Source: Aquarana catesbeiana (lineage: Eukaryota > Chordata > Amphibia > Anura > Ranidae). Taken from it: 64,000 nucleotides of DNA. Every line of letters starts with the position of its first letter. The first letter of the stretch is position 1. Positions 44,629 through 54,854 of the stretch are shown here, piece by piece. The stretch spans positions 126,203,875 through 126,267,874 of the forward strand of contig NC_133332.1 of NCBI RefSeq assembly GCF_042186555.1. The letters run 5' to 3'. Below the pieces are notes generated by a model. The model was not told the DNA's origin. It ran no database searches and saw only the letters and a list, made by a program, of their open reading frames with translations. A program made the position numbers and the translations under genes.

Positions 44629-45808
44629 CAGGCATGTCCAAAGTCCGGCCCACGGGCCAATCGCGGCCCACGTTCTGGCTTCAGATGGCCTGCCTGGTAA
44701 TTTTGACATATATATCTTTTGTGGCCCCCAACGAATCGCCCGGGGCCACAAAAGATAGATATGCTGGCTGCCTTGGAGGGGGCGGGACGAGTGCCATGCA
44801 TACAGGAGAGGAGTACTTCCTGTTTACACAGCGTCCTGTGTAAAAGGAAGTCCCGTCTCCTGCGCTGCCATTGGACTACTGTTTTGTCCATCGTAGGAGG
44901 TGGGACTTTCAATTAAAGAGGCCGCTGATAAAAGCAGGAGTTTTTCCTGTATGTCTTTTGGCACTCGTCCCGCCCCCTCCCTATCTCCTCCAAGGCTGCA
45001 GATGGACATGAATCAGGCTGCACTGACGGCAATGGTGAGTCTGCATTCATGGCAATACCGTGGGGGCTGCATTCATGGCAATACCGTGGGGGCTGCATTC
45101 ATGGCAATACCGTGGGGGCTGCATTCATGGCAATACCGTGGGGGCTGCATTCATGGCAATACCGTGGGGGCTGCATTCATGGCAATACCGTGGGGGGCTG
45201 CATTCATGGCAATACCGTGGGGGGCTGCATTCATGGCAATACCGTGGGGGGCTGCATTCATGGCAATACCGTGGGGGCTGCATTCATGGCAATACCGTGG
45301 GGGCTGCATTCATGGCAATACCGTGGGGGCTGCATTCATGGCAATACCGTGGGGGCTGCATTCATGGCAATACCGTGGGGGCTGCATTCATGGCAATACA
45401 GTGGGGGCTGCATTCATGGCAATACAGTGGGGGCTGCATTCATGGCACTTGTGAGGCTGCAGCCTGCAGCACTGATTAGGCTGCATTGATGGGCACTGAC
45501 CCTTATTTTGCTCACAGTTCGTTATTTAAAATTTACAATTTTTTTTTCCTGAAACTTACTTTTTAAAATTAAGGTGCGTGTTATAAGCCGATAAATACGG
45601 TATATCCAAATAACACGCCCAAGCTCATCTATTCACCACACACAGCACAAAGGCAAGTGAATTCTTGTTGGGCAGTGTATTAGTGTTCGGACGAACACAC
45701 TTAGACCGAATTTTAATGGTTTAAAGAATGTCAGGCAAAATGGTCGGCCCTCACGCATGTTCACTTCATCAAATGTGGCCCTCTTTGAAAAAAGTTTGGA
45801 CACCCCTG
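44629..45808. mobile_element. hAT-type element carrying a minisatellite
   Basis: Ends CAGGCATGTCCAAAGTCCGG and, inverted, CAGGGGTGTCCAAACTTTTT. Flanks CTCTAGAC (44621-44628) and CTCTAGCC (45809-45816) agree at seven of eight bases. It interrupts the L1 between ORF1 and ORF2. The interior includes the minisatellite at 45041-45440 and shares its flanks with 4885-5510. The reading frames across it are repeat artefacts. Confidence 0.82.
45041..45440. repeat. Minisatellite, 25/26-bp unit, about 16 copies
   Basis: The unit is GGCTGCATTCATGGCAATAC plus CGTGG(G). Three consecutive units carry one extra G (26 bp) and two late units read ATACAGTGG, showing local spread of variants. Copies are nearly identical, which suggests recent expansion. 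Confidence 0.9.
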
Positions 45809-46179
45809 CTCTAGCCAGAACCCCTCAGTTACGCCGCAGTGTGCTCTCCCCCGTCATCAAGCAGGTGCGGTGGTGGACAGAGGCTGAACCTCACAGCCAT
45901 GTTGGCCCACGTTCCCCACATAGGCCATACCTTACTGGGTATATTTCCCCTTTGGGGTATGGGGTTGGGGGGCCTCTCCCTAGTGGAGTAGCGTCCGGCA
46001 CCCGCCTCCCAAGTGTTTCATAATGTGGTACTGTCAATGTTAATGTTTATTTCTGCCATTTCTCAATGTTTCTTCTTCTCTTCCCCTCATCTCCTCTCTC
46101 TCGCTCCACGATTCTTCACGGGAACTGCCTCTTGCTCCACCTCTCATGCTGTGCCCACCATTGTAGCACACGACTTACC

Positions 46180-46650
46180 CGCCCTCTAGATCCCCTATGG
46201 CATCTTAAGGTAACTTTCTACAATGTACGTGGTCTCTGTTCTCCATGCAAGCGTAGCAAGCTGTGGTGGGAATTGAAGCAGTTAGGGGCACAGGTGGTCT
46301 TCTTCAGGAGAAGCACATCACCCCCCAATCGATGCCCAAGCTGCCTTACTCACCTGTATAGCCAGTGGTTTTTGAGCAACTCACCGGTTGCAAAATCCAG
46401 GGGCACGCCTATTGCAGTACACAAGTCTTGCCCTTTTCAGGCCACTGGGAACAGGGTGAACCCCCAGGGCAGGTACGTTTTCTTAAAGGGGACTAAAGCA
46501 GGTCAGAAGTTCACATTTGCTACTATTTACACCCTAACACTAACCAACTTACCTTTATAGACAAAACCCTAGATAGCTTGGCAGAATTCAGGGAGGGCTC
46601 TTTGATTTTGGGGAGGCGACTTCAATGTTAGTCCAGACCCAGTGCTTGAC
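46180..46650 (+). pseudogene. L1 ORF2 endonuclease remains
   Basis: The frame 46066-46560 reads VTFYNVRGLCSPCKRSKLWW, typical of the apurinic-like endonuclease start (normally NVRGLN), and continues to GTPIAVHKSCPFQATGN and YVFLKGTKAGQKFTFATIYT. A stop then breaks it. GRRLQC-like and later fragments (LLIDSWRVLHP, RIDLLCVDHPTLELL) continue in other frames to about 46900. Catalytic competence is lost through the breaks. Confidence 0.8.
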
Positions 46651-46949
46651 ACGTCGCACAGGCGTCCCTCTCACTCCCACGCTTTCCTCAAGCACTTCTG
46701 CAGATCCCTACAAAATCACCTTCTGATAGACAGCTGGCGAGTACTTCACCCCTCAGATGGGGACTATAGCTGCTACTTGAAGATACATGATGTCTATACC
46801 CGTATAGATCTCCTCTGTGTAGACCACCCGACCCTGGAGCTGTTGCAGGCTTCGTCCATCAAGAATATAACTAACTATCTCGGACCATGCCCCAGTGACA
46901 GCCATGCTAGCATTGTTGTCTGGCAATCAGAGCTTGGCCGTGGCGACTG

Positions 46950-47560
46950 AATAAGTCCCTGTTGGACGATGCTGCGGTGTTTTCAAGAGTTATGGATGTT
47001 TTGGCCCATTACTTCAAAGAAAATAACACGGAGGGTATTAATAAGGGGGTTAAACGGGAGGGTCATAAGGCAGTGGTGAGGGGGAAGCTGATCTCTTTGG
47101 GCTCCAAGCTCAAGAAATCCCGTCAAGCTGACTGCCACAGAGTACTTCAGGCCATCCAAAAGACGGAACTATGGCAGAGACCCAGGGGCTCTGGTGAAAC
47201 TGACTGAACTGAGAGAACTATTCCCACGCCTACTAGATTGACAGACACGTAAACAACTATGTTACATGTTGCAAAAATATTTTGAGCACGGTAATAAATG
47301 TGGCCGAATGCTTGCAAGGGCTCTCAGGAAGAAACGTGCACTGATGTATATACATAAGTTGCGCCTATCTTCTGGTGAGCTCTCGGTCAGGTCCTCTTAA
47401 ATCGCCTCTGGGTTTCGCGATTATTATGCCGCCCTTTATAACTTAGGCTTTGACCAGACCCCAGATGCTCAGACAGTGAAACTGACTGCCATTCAAGCTT
47501 ACTTAACCGCTTCAGGCCTTCCACCGCTGACTGATGAACAGTGCTCAACTTTAGAGTCCC
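46950..47560 (+). pseudogene. L1 ORF2 linker region
   Basis: Frames with KSLLDDAAVFSRVMDVLAHY, KGVKREGHKAVVRGKLISLG and DYYAALYNLGFDQTPDAQTV match the stretch between endonuclease and RT in L1-type ORF2. Stops and frameshifts are frequent. Confidence 0.65.
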
Positions 47561-48498
47561 CCGACTACTGAGATTGAGTCAACGGTGAAGTCCTTGCCCA
47601 ACGGGAAGAGCCCTGGCCCTAATGGGTTCACCAAAGCATACTACAGGTTTTTCCTACCCCTGCTGTCGGAATCGATGTGTAGCTACTTCAATTCTATAGC
47701 AGATGCCACCGCAATTCCCCAGAGGCACTGTTGGCTCACATTTCATTGATCCCCAAAGACGGGAAAGACCCTACTATGCCCCAAAGTTACGGACCCATAT
47801 CCCTCCTTAATGTGGATATAAATGTTAGCGAATATACTTGCGACCAGACTAAAACACCTTATACCACTTATCGTTCACCCTGACCAGACAGGGTTCATTA
47901 CGGGTCAGGAGGCTAGAGACAACACCATTAGGGCGATGCAGCTTATCCACTGGGCATGTACCTCCCTGAACCACCCGCCCTACATGATCTTGTATACCAA
48001 CGCGGAAAAAGCGTTTGGCCGGGTCGACAGGACCTATCTACGAGCAGTGTTAGAGACCCTGGGAATACGAACGCATATGCTGACGTGGATAATGGCCCTG
48101 TATTCGAGTGCGTAAGTCAAGGTCAATGGACTCCTCTCCCCCAGATTCTTAATCAGGAATGGCATGAGACAGGGGTGCCCCCTCTCACCCATTCTTTTCG
48201 CCCTGGTGATTGAAACCCTTTCTACACACTGTGCGGCCGAATGTGGATATCAAGGGTTTGAAGATTGGTAATGCGGAGCACTAGCTCTCGGCGTATGCCG
48301 ATGACGTACTATTCCACCTCACAGATCCCCTTCTCTCATTGCCTAACCTGATGCGAGAACTCCAACATTTTGGGACACTTTCTAACTTTAAAATTAACTA
48401 CACAAAATCTGAGATACTACCTATTCAGTTACCGTCCCTCCCTGGCTAATAGGTTACAAGGGGCCTTCCTGTTCACTTGGGCTAGGTCATGCCTAAAA
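47560..48498 (+). pseudogene. L1 reverse transcriptase remains, 5' part
   Basis: Recognisable RT blocks in changing frames: PNGKSPGPNGFTKAYYRFF, MLANILATRLKHLIPLIVHP, DQTGFITGQEARDNTIRAM, TNAEKAFGRVDRTYLRAVLE, RNGMRQGCPLSPILFALVIE and AYADDVLFHLTDPLL. The YADD box is intact, but the motif-A region normally DAEKAFDRV reads NAEKAFGRV, so the key Asp is lost. The DIRS insertion cuts the gene at 48499. Confidence 0.85.
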
Positions 48499-48550
48499 TA
48501 ATAGGATTTTTTAAAACAGCTTACCTGTAAAATCCTTTTCTTTCGAAGGA

Positions 48551-48684
48551 CATCACGGGACACAGAGCCACAGTAATTACTGATGGGTTATATAGGTATC
48601 ACTGGTGATTGGACACTGGCACACCCTATCAGGAAGTTCAACCCCCTATATAATCCCTCCCCCTTGCAGGGATACCTCAGTTTT
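48551..48684. repeat. DIRS left inverted terminal repeat
   Basis: Runs CATCACGGGACACAGAGCC to CCTCAGTTTT. Its inverse is 54257-54390. The bases outside it (48499-48550) are repeated in reverse in the internal complementary region. Confidence 0.9.
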
Positions 48685-48727
48685 GTAGCCAAGCAATATA
48701 GTGTATTAGAAGAGGGGCGGGACCTCT

Positions 48728-48860
48728 GTGTCCCGTGATGTCCTTCGAAAGAAAAGGATTTTACAGGTAAGCGGTTTTAAAAAATCCTATTTTCTTTCTC
48801 GAACATCACGGGACACAGAGCCACAGTAATTACTGATGGGATGTCCCAGAGCAATGCTAC
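48728..48860. repeat. DIRS internal complementary region
   Basis: CCCGTGATGTCCTTCGAAAG to TTTTAAAAAATCCTATT is the reverse complement of the left extremity (48499-48570). It is followed directly by TTCTTTCTCGAACATCACGG, which is the reverse complement of the right extremity. The two termini are therefore fused here, the signature used by DIRS elements to rebuild their ends. Confidence 0.85.
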
Positions 48861-48895
48861 CTGAGGGGGGGGAACCACGACCAAGTAGGGTGCAA

Positions 48896-50000
48896 TCAGA
48901 CCTGAGGACCCTGTACCGCTGCCTGCAGCACACTACGCCCAAAGGCGATATCCTCATGCCTTCTCACATCCACCTGATAGAATCTGGTGAATGTATGAAC
49001 TGAAGACCAGGTTGCGGCCTTGCAGATTTGAGCCATAGAGGCCCGGTGATGCACTGCCCAAGAAGCACCAATAGCCCTTGTGGAATGTGCCCTGATCTGA
49101 AACGGAGGAATCTTCTGTTTCAAACCGTAAGCTTGAATGATCAACTGTCGAATCCATTTAGAAATGGTAGCTTTTGACGCTGCCTGTCCTCTATTGGGAC
49201 CCTCTGGCAGCACAAACAAAACATCTGTCTTGCGGATCTGAGTAGTTGCCCCTAGATAGGCCTTAACTGCTCTTACTACATCCAACGAATGTAGAGATCT
49301 CTCTTCCGGAGAACAGGGATCTGGAAAAAAGGAAGGTAGAACAATGTCTTGGTTTAAATGAAAATCAGAAACCACCTTCGGTAAAAAACTAGGATGAGGG
49401 TGTAGTACCACTCTATCCTTGTGTATAATCAAATAAGGCTCCTTACAGGAAAGAGCTGCTAATTCTGATACTCTTCTAGCAGAAGAGATGGCCACCAGAA
49501 AAATTAATTTCCTTGTCAACAAGACCAAAGGAATCTGACTTATTGGTTCAAAAGGCTGTTTCTGTAACACAGCCAGGACCAAATTCAAGTCCCAGGGGTT
49601 TAGGGGCGCTTTAACCGGAGGATTAAGACGCATCACCCCCTGCATAAAGTTTCGGACCAAAGAATGCGAAGCAAGTGGCCGCTGAAATAATACTGATAAA
49701 GCAGAAACCTGGCCCTTGATGGTACTCAAGGCCAGCTTCATCTCTAATCCCATCTGTAGAAAATCAAGGATTCTACCTATGACATATTTCCTGGGATGCC
49801 AACCTCTGGATTCACACCAGGTTATATAAGCCTTCCAGACTCTATGATAAATCATCCTGGAAGCTGGCTTCCTTGCATTAATCAAGGTAGATATGACAGG
49901 ACCTGAGAGCCCACGACTCTTCAGAACGTGGGTCTCAATAGCCAAACCATCAAATTTAGCGTTTGTAAGGCAGGATGGAACACTGGACCCTGAGATAACA
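48896..50000 (-). CDS. DIRS tyrosine recombinase domain
   Basis: This is the C-terminal part of an uninterrupted 947-codon frame that opens at 51739. The recombinase part starts around DGLAIETHVLKSRGLS and has an N-terminal SAM-like block (YHRVWKAYITWCESRGWHP, STIKGQVSALSVLFQ). The catalytic residues are the Arg in SSARRVSELAAL, the His and Arg in RAHSTRAIGASW, and the nucleophile Tyr in FTRFYQVDV. It integrates a circular DNA without a target duplication. The N-terminal ~590 codons overlap RT-RNase H in another frame and may not be translated. The recombinase itself looks intact. Confidence 0.88.
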
Positions 50001-52077
50001 GGTCTGGGCGTACCGTTAGGGTCCACGGGGAACCCACCGTCATCCTTACTATTTCTGCATACCAAGTCCTTCTGGGCCAAGCGGGGGCCACCAGAAGTAC
50101 CGACTTCCTTTCCTGCCTGATCCTGCGAAGGAGTCGTGGTAGTAGTAGAATAGGCGGGAATGTGTAAATCAGTGAGAACCGATGCCACGGAATCACCAAC
50201 GCATCCGTCCCGCATGCAAGAGGATCTTTTGTCCTTGCCACAAATCTGTCTATCTTTTTGTTGAATCGGGATGCAAAGAGATCTACATCTGGAACCCCCC
50301 ATCTTTGGCATATGGCCCAAAAGACGTCGGGATGCAGAGACCATTCCCCTGGAAGTAACTGCTGGCGACTTAGATAGTCCGCCTGCCAATTCTCTATTCC
50401 CGGGATGAAAACTGCCGATATGCATGGCACATGCATCTCTGCCCAGACTAAGATCTGGTTCACCTCTTTTTGAGCAGCTCGGCTCCGTGTGCCTCCCTGA
50501 TGATTGACATAAGCCACTGCTGTGGCATTGTCGGACTGGATCCTGACCGGACAACCCTGTAGCCTGATAGTCCAGGCTTTTAGAGCTAGATGTATCGCCC
50601 GGATCTCCAGAATGTTGATGGGTAAGGTCCTCTCTGTCTTGGACCATACCCCTTGGACCGCAGCCTGTTCCAGAACTGCTCCCCAACCTGACAGACTGGC
50701 ATCTGTTGTTACCACCGTCCAGGTAACCGGTAGAAAGGATTTCCCCTTCTGCAGGTTTTCGGGTATGAGCCACCAATTGAGGCTCTGACGCACCGCATGC
50801 GACAGGTGCATCGGAAAGTCTAATGCCTGAACCTTCTTGTTCCAGGTCGACAGAATACTGTGTTGCAGCATTCTTGAGTGAAACTGAGCATAGGGAACTG
50901 CTTAGAATGAAGACACCATCTTCCCTAGTAGCCTCATACAAAGGCGGACTGAGGGACCCTTCTCGGTCCTTACTGTCAGAATCAGCTCTCTCAAAGCAGT
51001 GATCTTTGCCTGGGGTAGAAATATTTTCTCCTGGCTTGTATCTATAATCAGACCTAAATACTCCAGTCTTCTTACTGGTTTTAGGAAAGACTTTTCTAAG
51101 TTGAGGATCCAACCCAGGTGTTCTAGATACCTGACCGAGGTCCTCAAGTTTCCATCCAAAGAGGCTACCGACCGGTCTATCAAGAGCAGGTCGTCTAGGT
51201 ATGCTATGACAGCTATACCCTGAGCCCTTAATCTGGCCAGAGGAGGAGCCAAGATCTTTGTGAACACTCGAGGTGCAGTGGCTATCCCAAAAGGCAGAGC
51301 CACAAACTGGAAATGGCGCCCTCCTACCTCGAAGCGCAGAAACTTCTGATGAGCAGGAAAAATGGGCACATGCAGATATGCATCTCTGATGTCTATTGAT
51401 GCCAGAAATTCTCCTCCCTGCAGGGTGGGAACTACTGTTCGAATTGATTCCATGCGGAAGGATTGAATCCTTAGGAATCGGTTCAGATCCCTTAAGTCCA
51501 AAATGGGCCTGACATCCCCATTTGGCTTTTGGACCGTAAAAAGGTTGGAATCGAAGCCCAATCCCTGGTCCTTTGCGGGACCTATCATAATGACCTCCTG
51601 CGACAAAAGTCGCTCTAACGCTAGAAGGAGCGACTGCTTCTTCTCTGGGTCTCTGGGAACATTTGATCTGAGGAACCGAGGAGAAGGGAATTCCTGAAAC
51701 TCCAGCTTGTACCCTAAGGTTACCGTGGAGACTACCCATCTGTCCTGGAAGTCCTTGTGCCAGAGCTCTGAGAACTGTCGCAGTCTTCCCCCCACTCGAG
51801 TGAGCGGGGGCGCCCCCTCATGCAGAGGTCTTAGCGTTTTGCCTAGTAGGCTTCTTTCCCGAGGACTTCTTTTGTCCCTGGGGTTGACTCTTGTCTCTGG
51901 ACCCCGATGGAGGCGGCCGTCGAGACTGCCTGGAGGCTGAAGCCCCCGGCGCTGGGGAAAGAGTCCGTTTGAAAGAGGGACGCTTACTCTTCTTCTTGAC
52001 AGGTAAGAGAGTGCTTTTCCCACAAGAGATTCTCTTGATATAGTTATCCAAGTCCTCTCCAAACAACCTTGCACCAC
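49921..52077 (-). pseudogene. DIRS reverse transcriptase-RNase H, one stop codon
   Basis: One frame from 52077 to 49921, interrupted only by TAA at 50904-50902 just after KMVSSF; the downstream part resumes ten codons later at MLQHSIL. RT blocks: FDSNLFTVQKPNGDVRPILD, FLASIDIRDAYLHVPIF, LPFGIATAPRVFTK and the active site AYLDDLLL. RNase H blocks: TTDASLSGWGAV, LEIRAIHLALKAW, QSDNATAVAYVNHQGG. A C-terminal part with PDVDLFASRFNKK follows. The N-terminus overlaps the gag-like ORF. The stop should remove RNase H unless it is read through. Confidence 0.88.
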
Positions 52078-53239
52078 GAAATGGAAACCCAGCCAGTAGC
52101 TTCTTACATGGTGCTTCGGCTGACCAATTTTTCAACCATAGGATTCTACGTATATGCACCAACCCCAGTGAAAGACGGGAGGTTTGCACGATAGAATCTC
52201 TAATGGCGTCAACAACAAAGCATAAGGCCGCTGGAAGGTTAGCAAACCCCTGGGCCTGCTGTTCAGGTAATACTTTGATGACCTGCTTAACATGGTCTCT
52301 TAAGTATTGACAGACTCCAATCGCTGCTACTGCAGGTTGGGCCACTGATCCTGCTAAGGAGAAAACATCCTTCAATAGGGATTCCATCCTTTTATCTACA
52401 GGATCCCTGAGCATCTGAGCATTGTCTACAGGACAAGTCAGGCTATTATTTACGGAGGAAATGGCGGCATCAATAGCCGGTACTCCCCACATTTTAATAA
52501 ACTTTTCTTCCATCGGATAAAGTGTTGAAAACTTTCTCGGCGGAAAAAAACGTTTGTCTAGGTGATCCCACTCAGAATAAATAAGCTTTTCAAGTAAAGT
52601 ATGAACAGGAAAAGCATGTGCTGCTTGGAAAGGTTTCAGTGACCCCAAAGCAGAAGAGGATTCTTTAGCAGTTTCAGGTATGGGCAACTTAAATGTGGAG
52701 CGGACCAATCCAGTGAGGATTTGCACTAAGACTTTCTCCTCTTGGGAAGTCGCAGAGGGTCCCTCTCCACCTGAATCCTCCGAAGAGGAATCATCCATCC
52801 CATCCCGATCCTCTGAAAGGGATTCATCTCCTTTATCCCAGAGCTCCTCTGTCTGAGGGTCTTGGGGAACAGAGGAAAGCCTAGTGCGTTTTCTTCCACT
52901 GAGTGAAGACGTAATCACGGCCATTAATCTTTCCTCTAGACCATTAATGGTTGAGGAAAAAACCTCTTGTGTAATATATACAGGGGCTGAAGTGCCAGAA
53001 GCAGGTGTAGCCCCTGACCCCGATGGCTCTCCCTGGCTAGCCGTCCCTGGCCCATCTTTAGGGGGGGGAGGATGCTGCCGACAGGGGGCCCTCAGAACCT
53101 GAACGAGATCCCCTAGTGTCTCTGGTTCCTGGGGTGCCTGAACCTCTTCTACCCATAGTGCAAAGCAACAAGGTGTGAGGTATACAAATGAACACTGCCC
53201 GCTGAGCGATGTAGTCTGGCTAAAAGCCTTGCTACCCAA
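51818..53239 (-). CDS. DIRS gag-like protein
   Basis: A 473-codon ORF, Pro/Ser-rich at the start, with an acidic stretch (DESLSEDRDGMDDSSSED), a conserved middle (FPVHTLLEKLIYSEWDHLDK, MWGVPAIDAAISSVNNSL) and a basic Lys/Arg/Ser-rich tail (KKKSKRPSFKRTLSPAPG) suited to nucleic acid binding. An alternative ATG at 53156-53154 lies in another frame (MGRRGSGTPGTRD). A run of eight C's (53060-53067, G's on the plus strand) sits where the two frames would join, so the true start may have been frameshifted. Nucleocapsid role inferred from position and composition. Confidence 0.75.
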   Translation of the reverse strand: MGSKAFSQTTSLSGQCSFVYLTPCCFALWVEEVQAPQEPETLGDLVQVLRAPCRQHPPPPKDGPGTASQGEPSGSGATPASGTSAPVYITQEVFSSTINGLEERLMAVITSSLSGRKRTRLSSVPQDPQTEELWDKGDESLSEDRDGMDDSSSEDSGGEGPSATSQEEKVLVQILTGLVRSTFKLPIPETAKESSSALGSLKPFQAAHAFPVHTLLEKLIYSEWDHLDKRFFPPRKFSTLYPMEEKFIKMWGVPAIDAAISSVNNSLTCPVDNAQMLRDPVDKRMESLLKDVFSLAGSVAQPAVAAIGVCQYLRDHVKQVIKVLPEQQAQGFANLPAALCFVVDAIRDSIVQTSRLSLGLVHIRRILWLKNWSAEAPCKKLLAGFPFRGARLFGEDLDNYIKRISCGKSTLLPVKKKSKRPSFKRTLSPAPGASASRQSRRPPPSGSRDKSQPQGQKKSSGKKPTRQNAKTSA

Positions 53240-54256
53240 TGCTCAGTCTGGTGTTACTTCAGTAAATGCTGCCTAGGAGAATGCCTGTGTCCCACCTTAC
53301 ATGCGACCGTCAGCTCTGTGTCTCTCAGAAGGCTGAGTGCACCTGTACAGAGTGCCTTTAATAGCCTGCAGCTGGCCTGAGTGGGAGTCTAAACACTCTG
53401 TGCTGACATCCCGCCCCCTCCTCTACCGCCCCCCCCCCCCCCCTCGAGTTTTGAAAAAAACTAGCGCTTCCCGCGCTGCCGACTCTCCTGTCATGCTTCT
53501 GGAGAAAAGGCTGGGGATGGGGGGGGGGGGGGGGGGGAGACTGGTAACAAGATCTGCCTGAACGGCTATCTTCAGAGATGGTGGCCATTAGGCCGCAGAG
53601 CCCGGGTGGTATAACCACTTTCTAGACCCCTGTGGCCCCTCTCTAGCCTGGGGGGAACATTCAAACATGAGAAATCCCCCTTTCCACCTTACCTGCTTGC
53701 AGCCTGCTTTGAGATGCTGGGACATAATCAGCACTGAACACCTGAGACAGTCAGTCAGCATGTGTAGGTTTGTGCTCTTGGCAGCCCCCGGTGGTCACAA
53801 TAGGCATAGCATGCATTTACCTTAAAGGAGAAAAGCCACTAGAACTCAAAAATTCTGTGGAATCTCCTCTTACCTTATCCAGCCGCAGGGTGCTGTTTAC
53901 ACAGACCCAATCTTCACCTCTCACGGTGGGCTCCGTTTGAAAAAACCGTCAGAGACTGGGGCCCCCATCAGTAGGGGGATCCAACAGTTCTGGGACCGTA
54001 AAGCAACTCGCCAGAAATTAGGAAGTTTAAAGCCATTTTCTGATCTGCGGGGTCCAGCTCTCTAAAAAGAGAAGCATTACGGGTAAAACCTCGTTTCTTC
54101 GGACACGAGGCCCGGGTACCATTCAATTCGGCCATGAAAAGACACTTTGAATGGATCCGGTTCGCCTGGCTTGCCCCAGTATAGGATATCAGGATATTCC
54201 CTTTGGAGCTCAGCACAGGACATCTTTACACGTCCATCACCTAAGACACTGGCGTA

Positions 54257-54390
54257 AAAACTGAGGTATCCCTGCAAGGGGGAGGGATTATATAGGGGGT
54301 TGAACTTCCTGATAGGGTGTGCCAGTGTCCAATCACCAGTGATACCTATATAACCCATCAGTAATTACTGTGGCTCTGTGTCCCGTGATG
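54257..54390. repeat. DIRS right inverted terminal repeat
   Basis: Inverse of 48551-48684. Near-perfect agreement between the termini argues for a recent insertion. Confidence 0.9.
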
Positions 54391-54402
54391 TTCGAGAAAG
54401 AA

Positions 54403-54790
54403 ATTTAGGCATTCAGTTGACGGATAGATTTGACACTTTATACATGGCCAATTACCCCCCCTTTGTTAGCAACAGTGAAAAAGGACCTTGCCCACTGGAC
54501 TAAGACAGCCTTCACCTGGTTGGGGCGAGTCAACATTATAAAAATGAATATCCTCCCACGAATCCTGTTTTACATGCAGATGATACCTGTCCCCTTGCCT
54601 AGAGGTTTTTTCACCCAAGTGTCCAGTACTACCAGGCTTTGTCTGGAACAAGCGGAGACCATGGATCATGCTTAGAGTGCTGAGCTGCCCAAGAGTGGCA
54701 GGAGGTCTAGGCCTACCAGACATTCAGGGGTATTATAGGGCAATCGTCCTCCAGAGGATACTTCCACACTCAGTCTAAACTCTGGGTCTC
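54403..54790 (+). pseudogene. L1 reverse transcriptase remains, 3' part
   Basis: Resumes directly after the DIRS element with LATVKKDLAHWTKTAFTWLG, then RVNIIKMNILPRILFYMQMI and PVPLPRGFFTQVSS. These match the region after the YADD domain of L1 ORF2 (normally LGRINLIKM.ILPK.LY). A stop follows at 54675. Confidence 0.82.
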
Positions 54791-54854
54791 CCTGGATCTG
54801 GGACCTAATGTCCTCCAAAAAGGGTCTAATCACTTAGGGTCTAATCACTTAGGG

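Larger units (their letters stand above)
48499..54402 (-). mobile_element. DIRS retrotransposon, nearly intact
   Basis: 134-bp inverted terminal repeats at 48551-48684 and 54257-54390 are almost identical. An internal complementary region at about 48728-48860 joins a reverse copy of the left end to a copy of the right end, as expected for a DIRS circle template. On the minus strand the order is gag-like ORF, RT-RNase H, tyrosine recombinase. There is no integrase, protease or LTR. It inserted into the L1 RT gene; removing it rejoins TGCCTAAAA and TTTAGGCATTCAG. Only one stop codon is seen in RT-RNase H, so the copy is young. Confidence 0.92.

Noticed and set aside
45041..45440. CRISPR-like array of 25-bp repeats
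   Set aside because: Units are directly tandem with no unique spacers, inside a hAT-type element in vertebrate DNA. It is a minisatellite.
44900..45489. Three overlapping ORFs of 139-184 residues
   Set aside because: Produced by the 25/26-bp minisatellite cycling through the three frames.
49893..51940. Plus-strand ORFs inside the DIRS element
   Set aside because: They are antisense to RT, RNase H and gag motifs that are clearly real on the minus strand.
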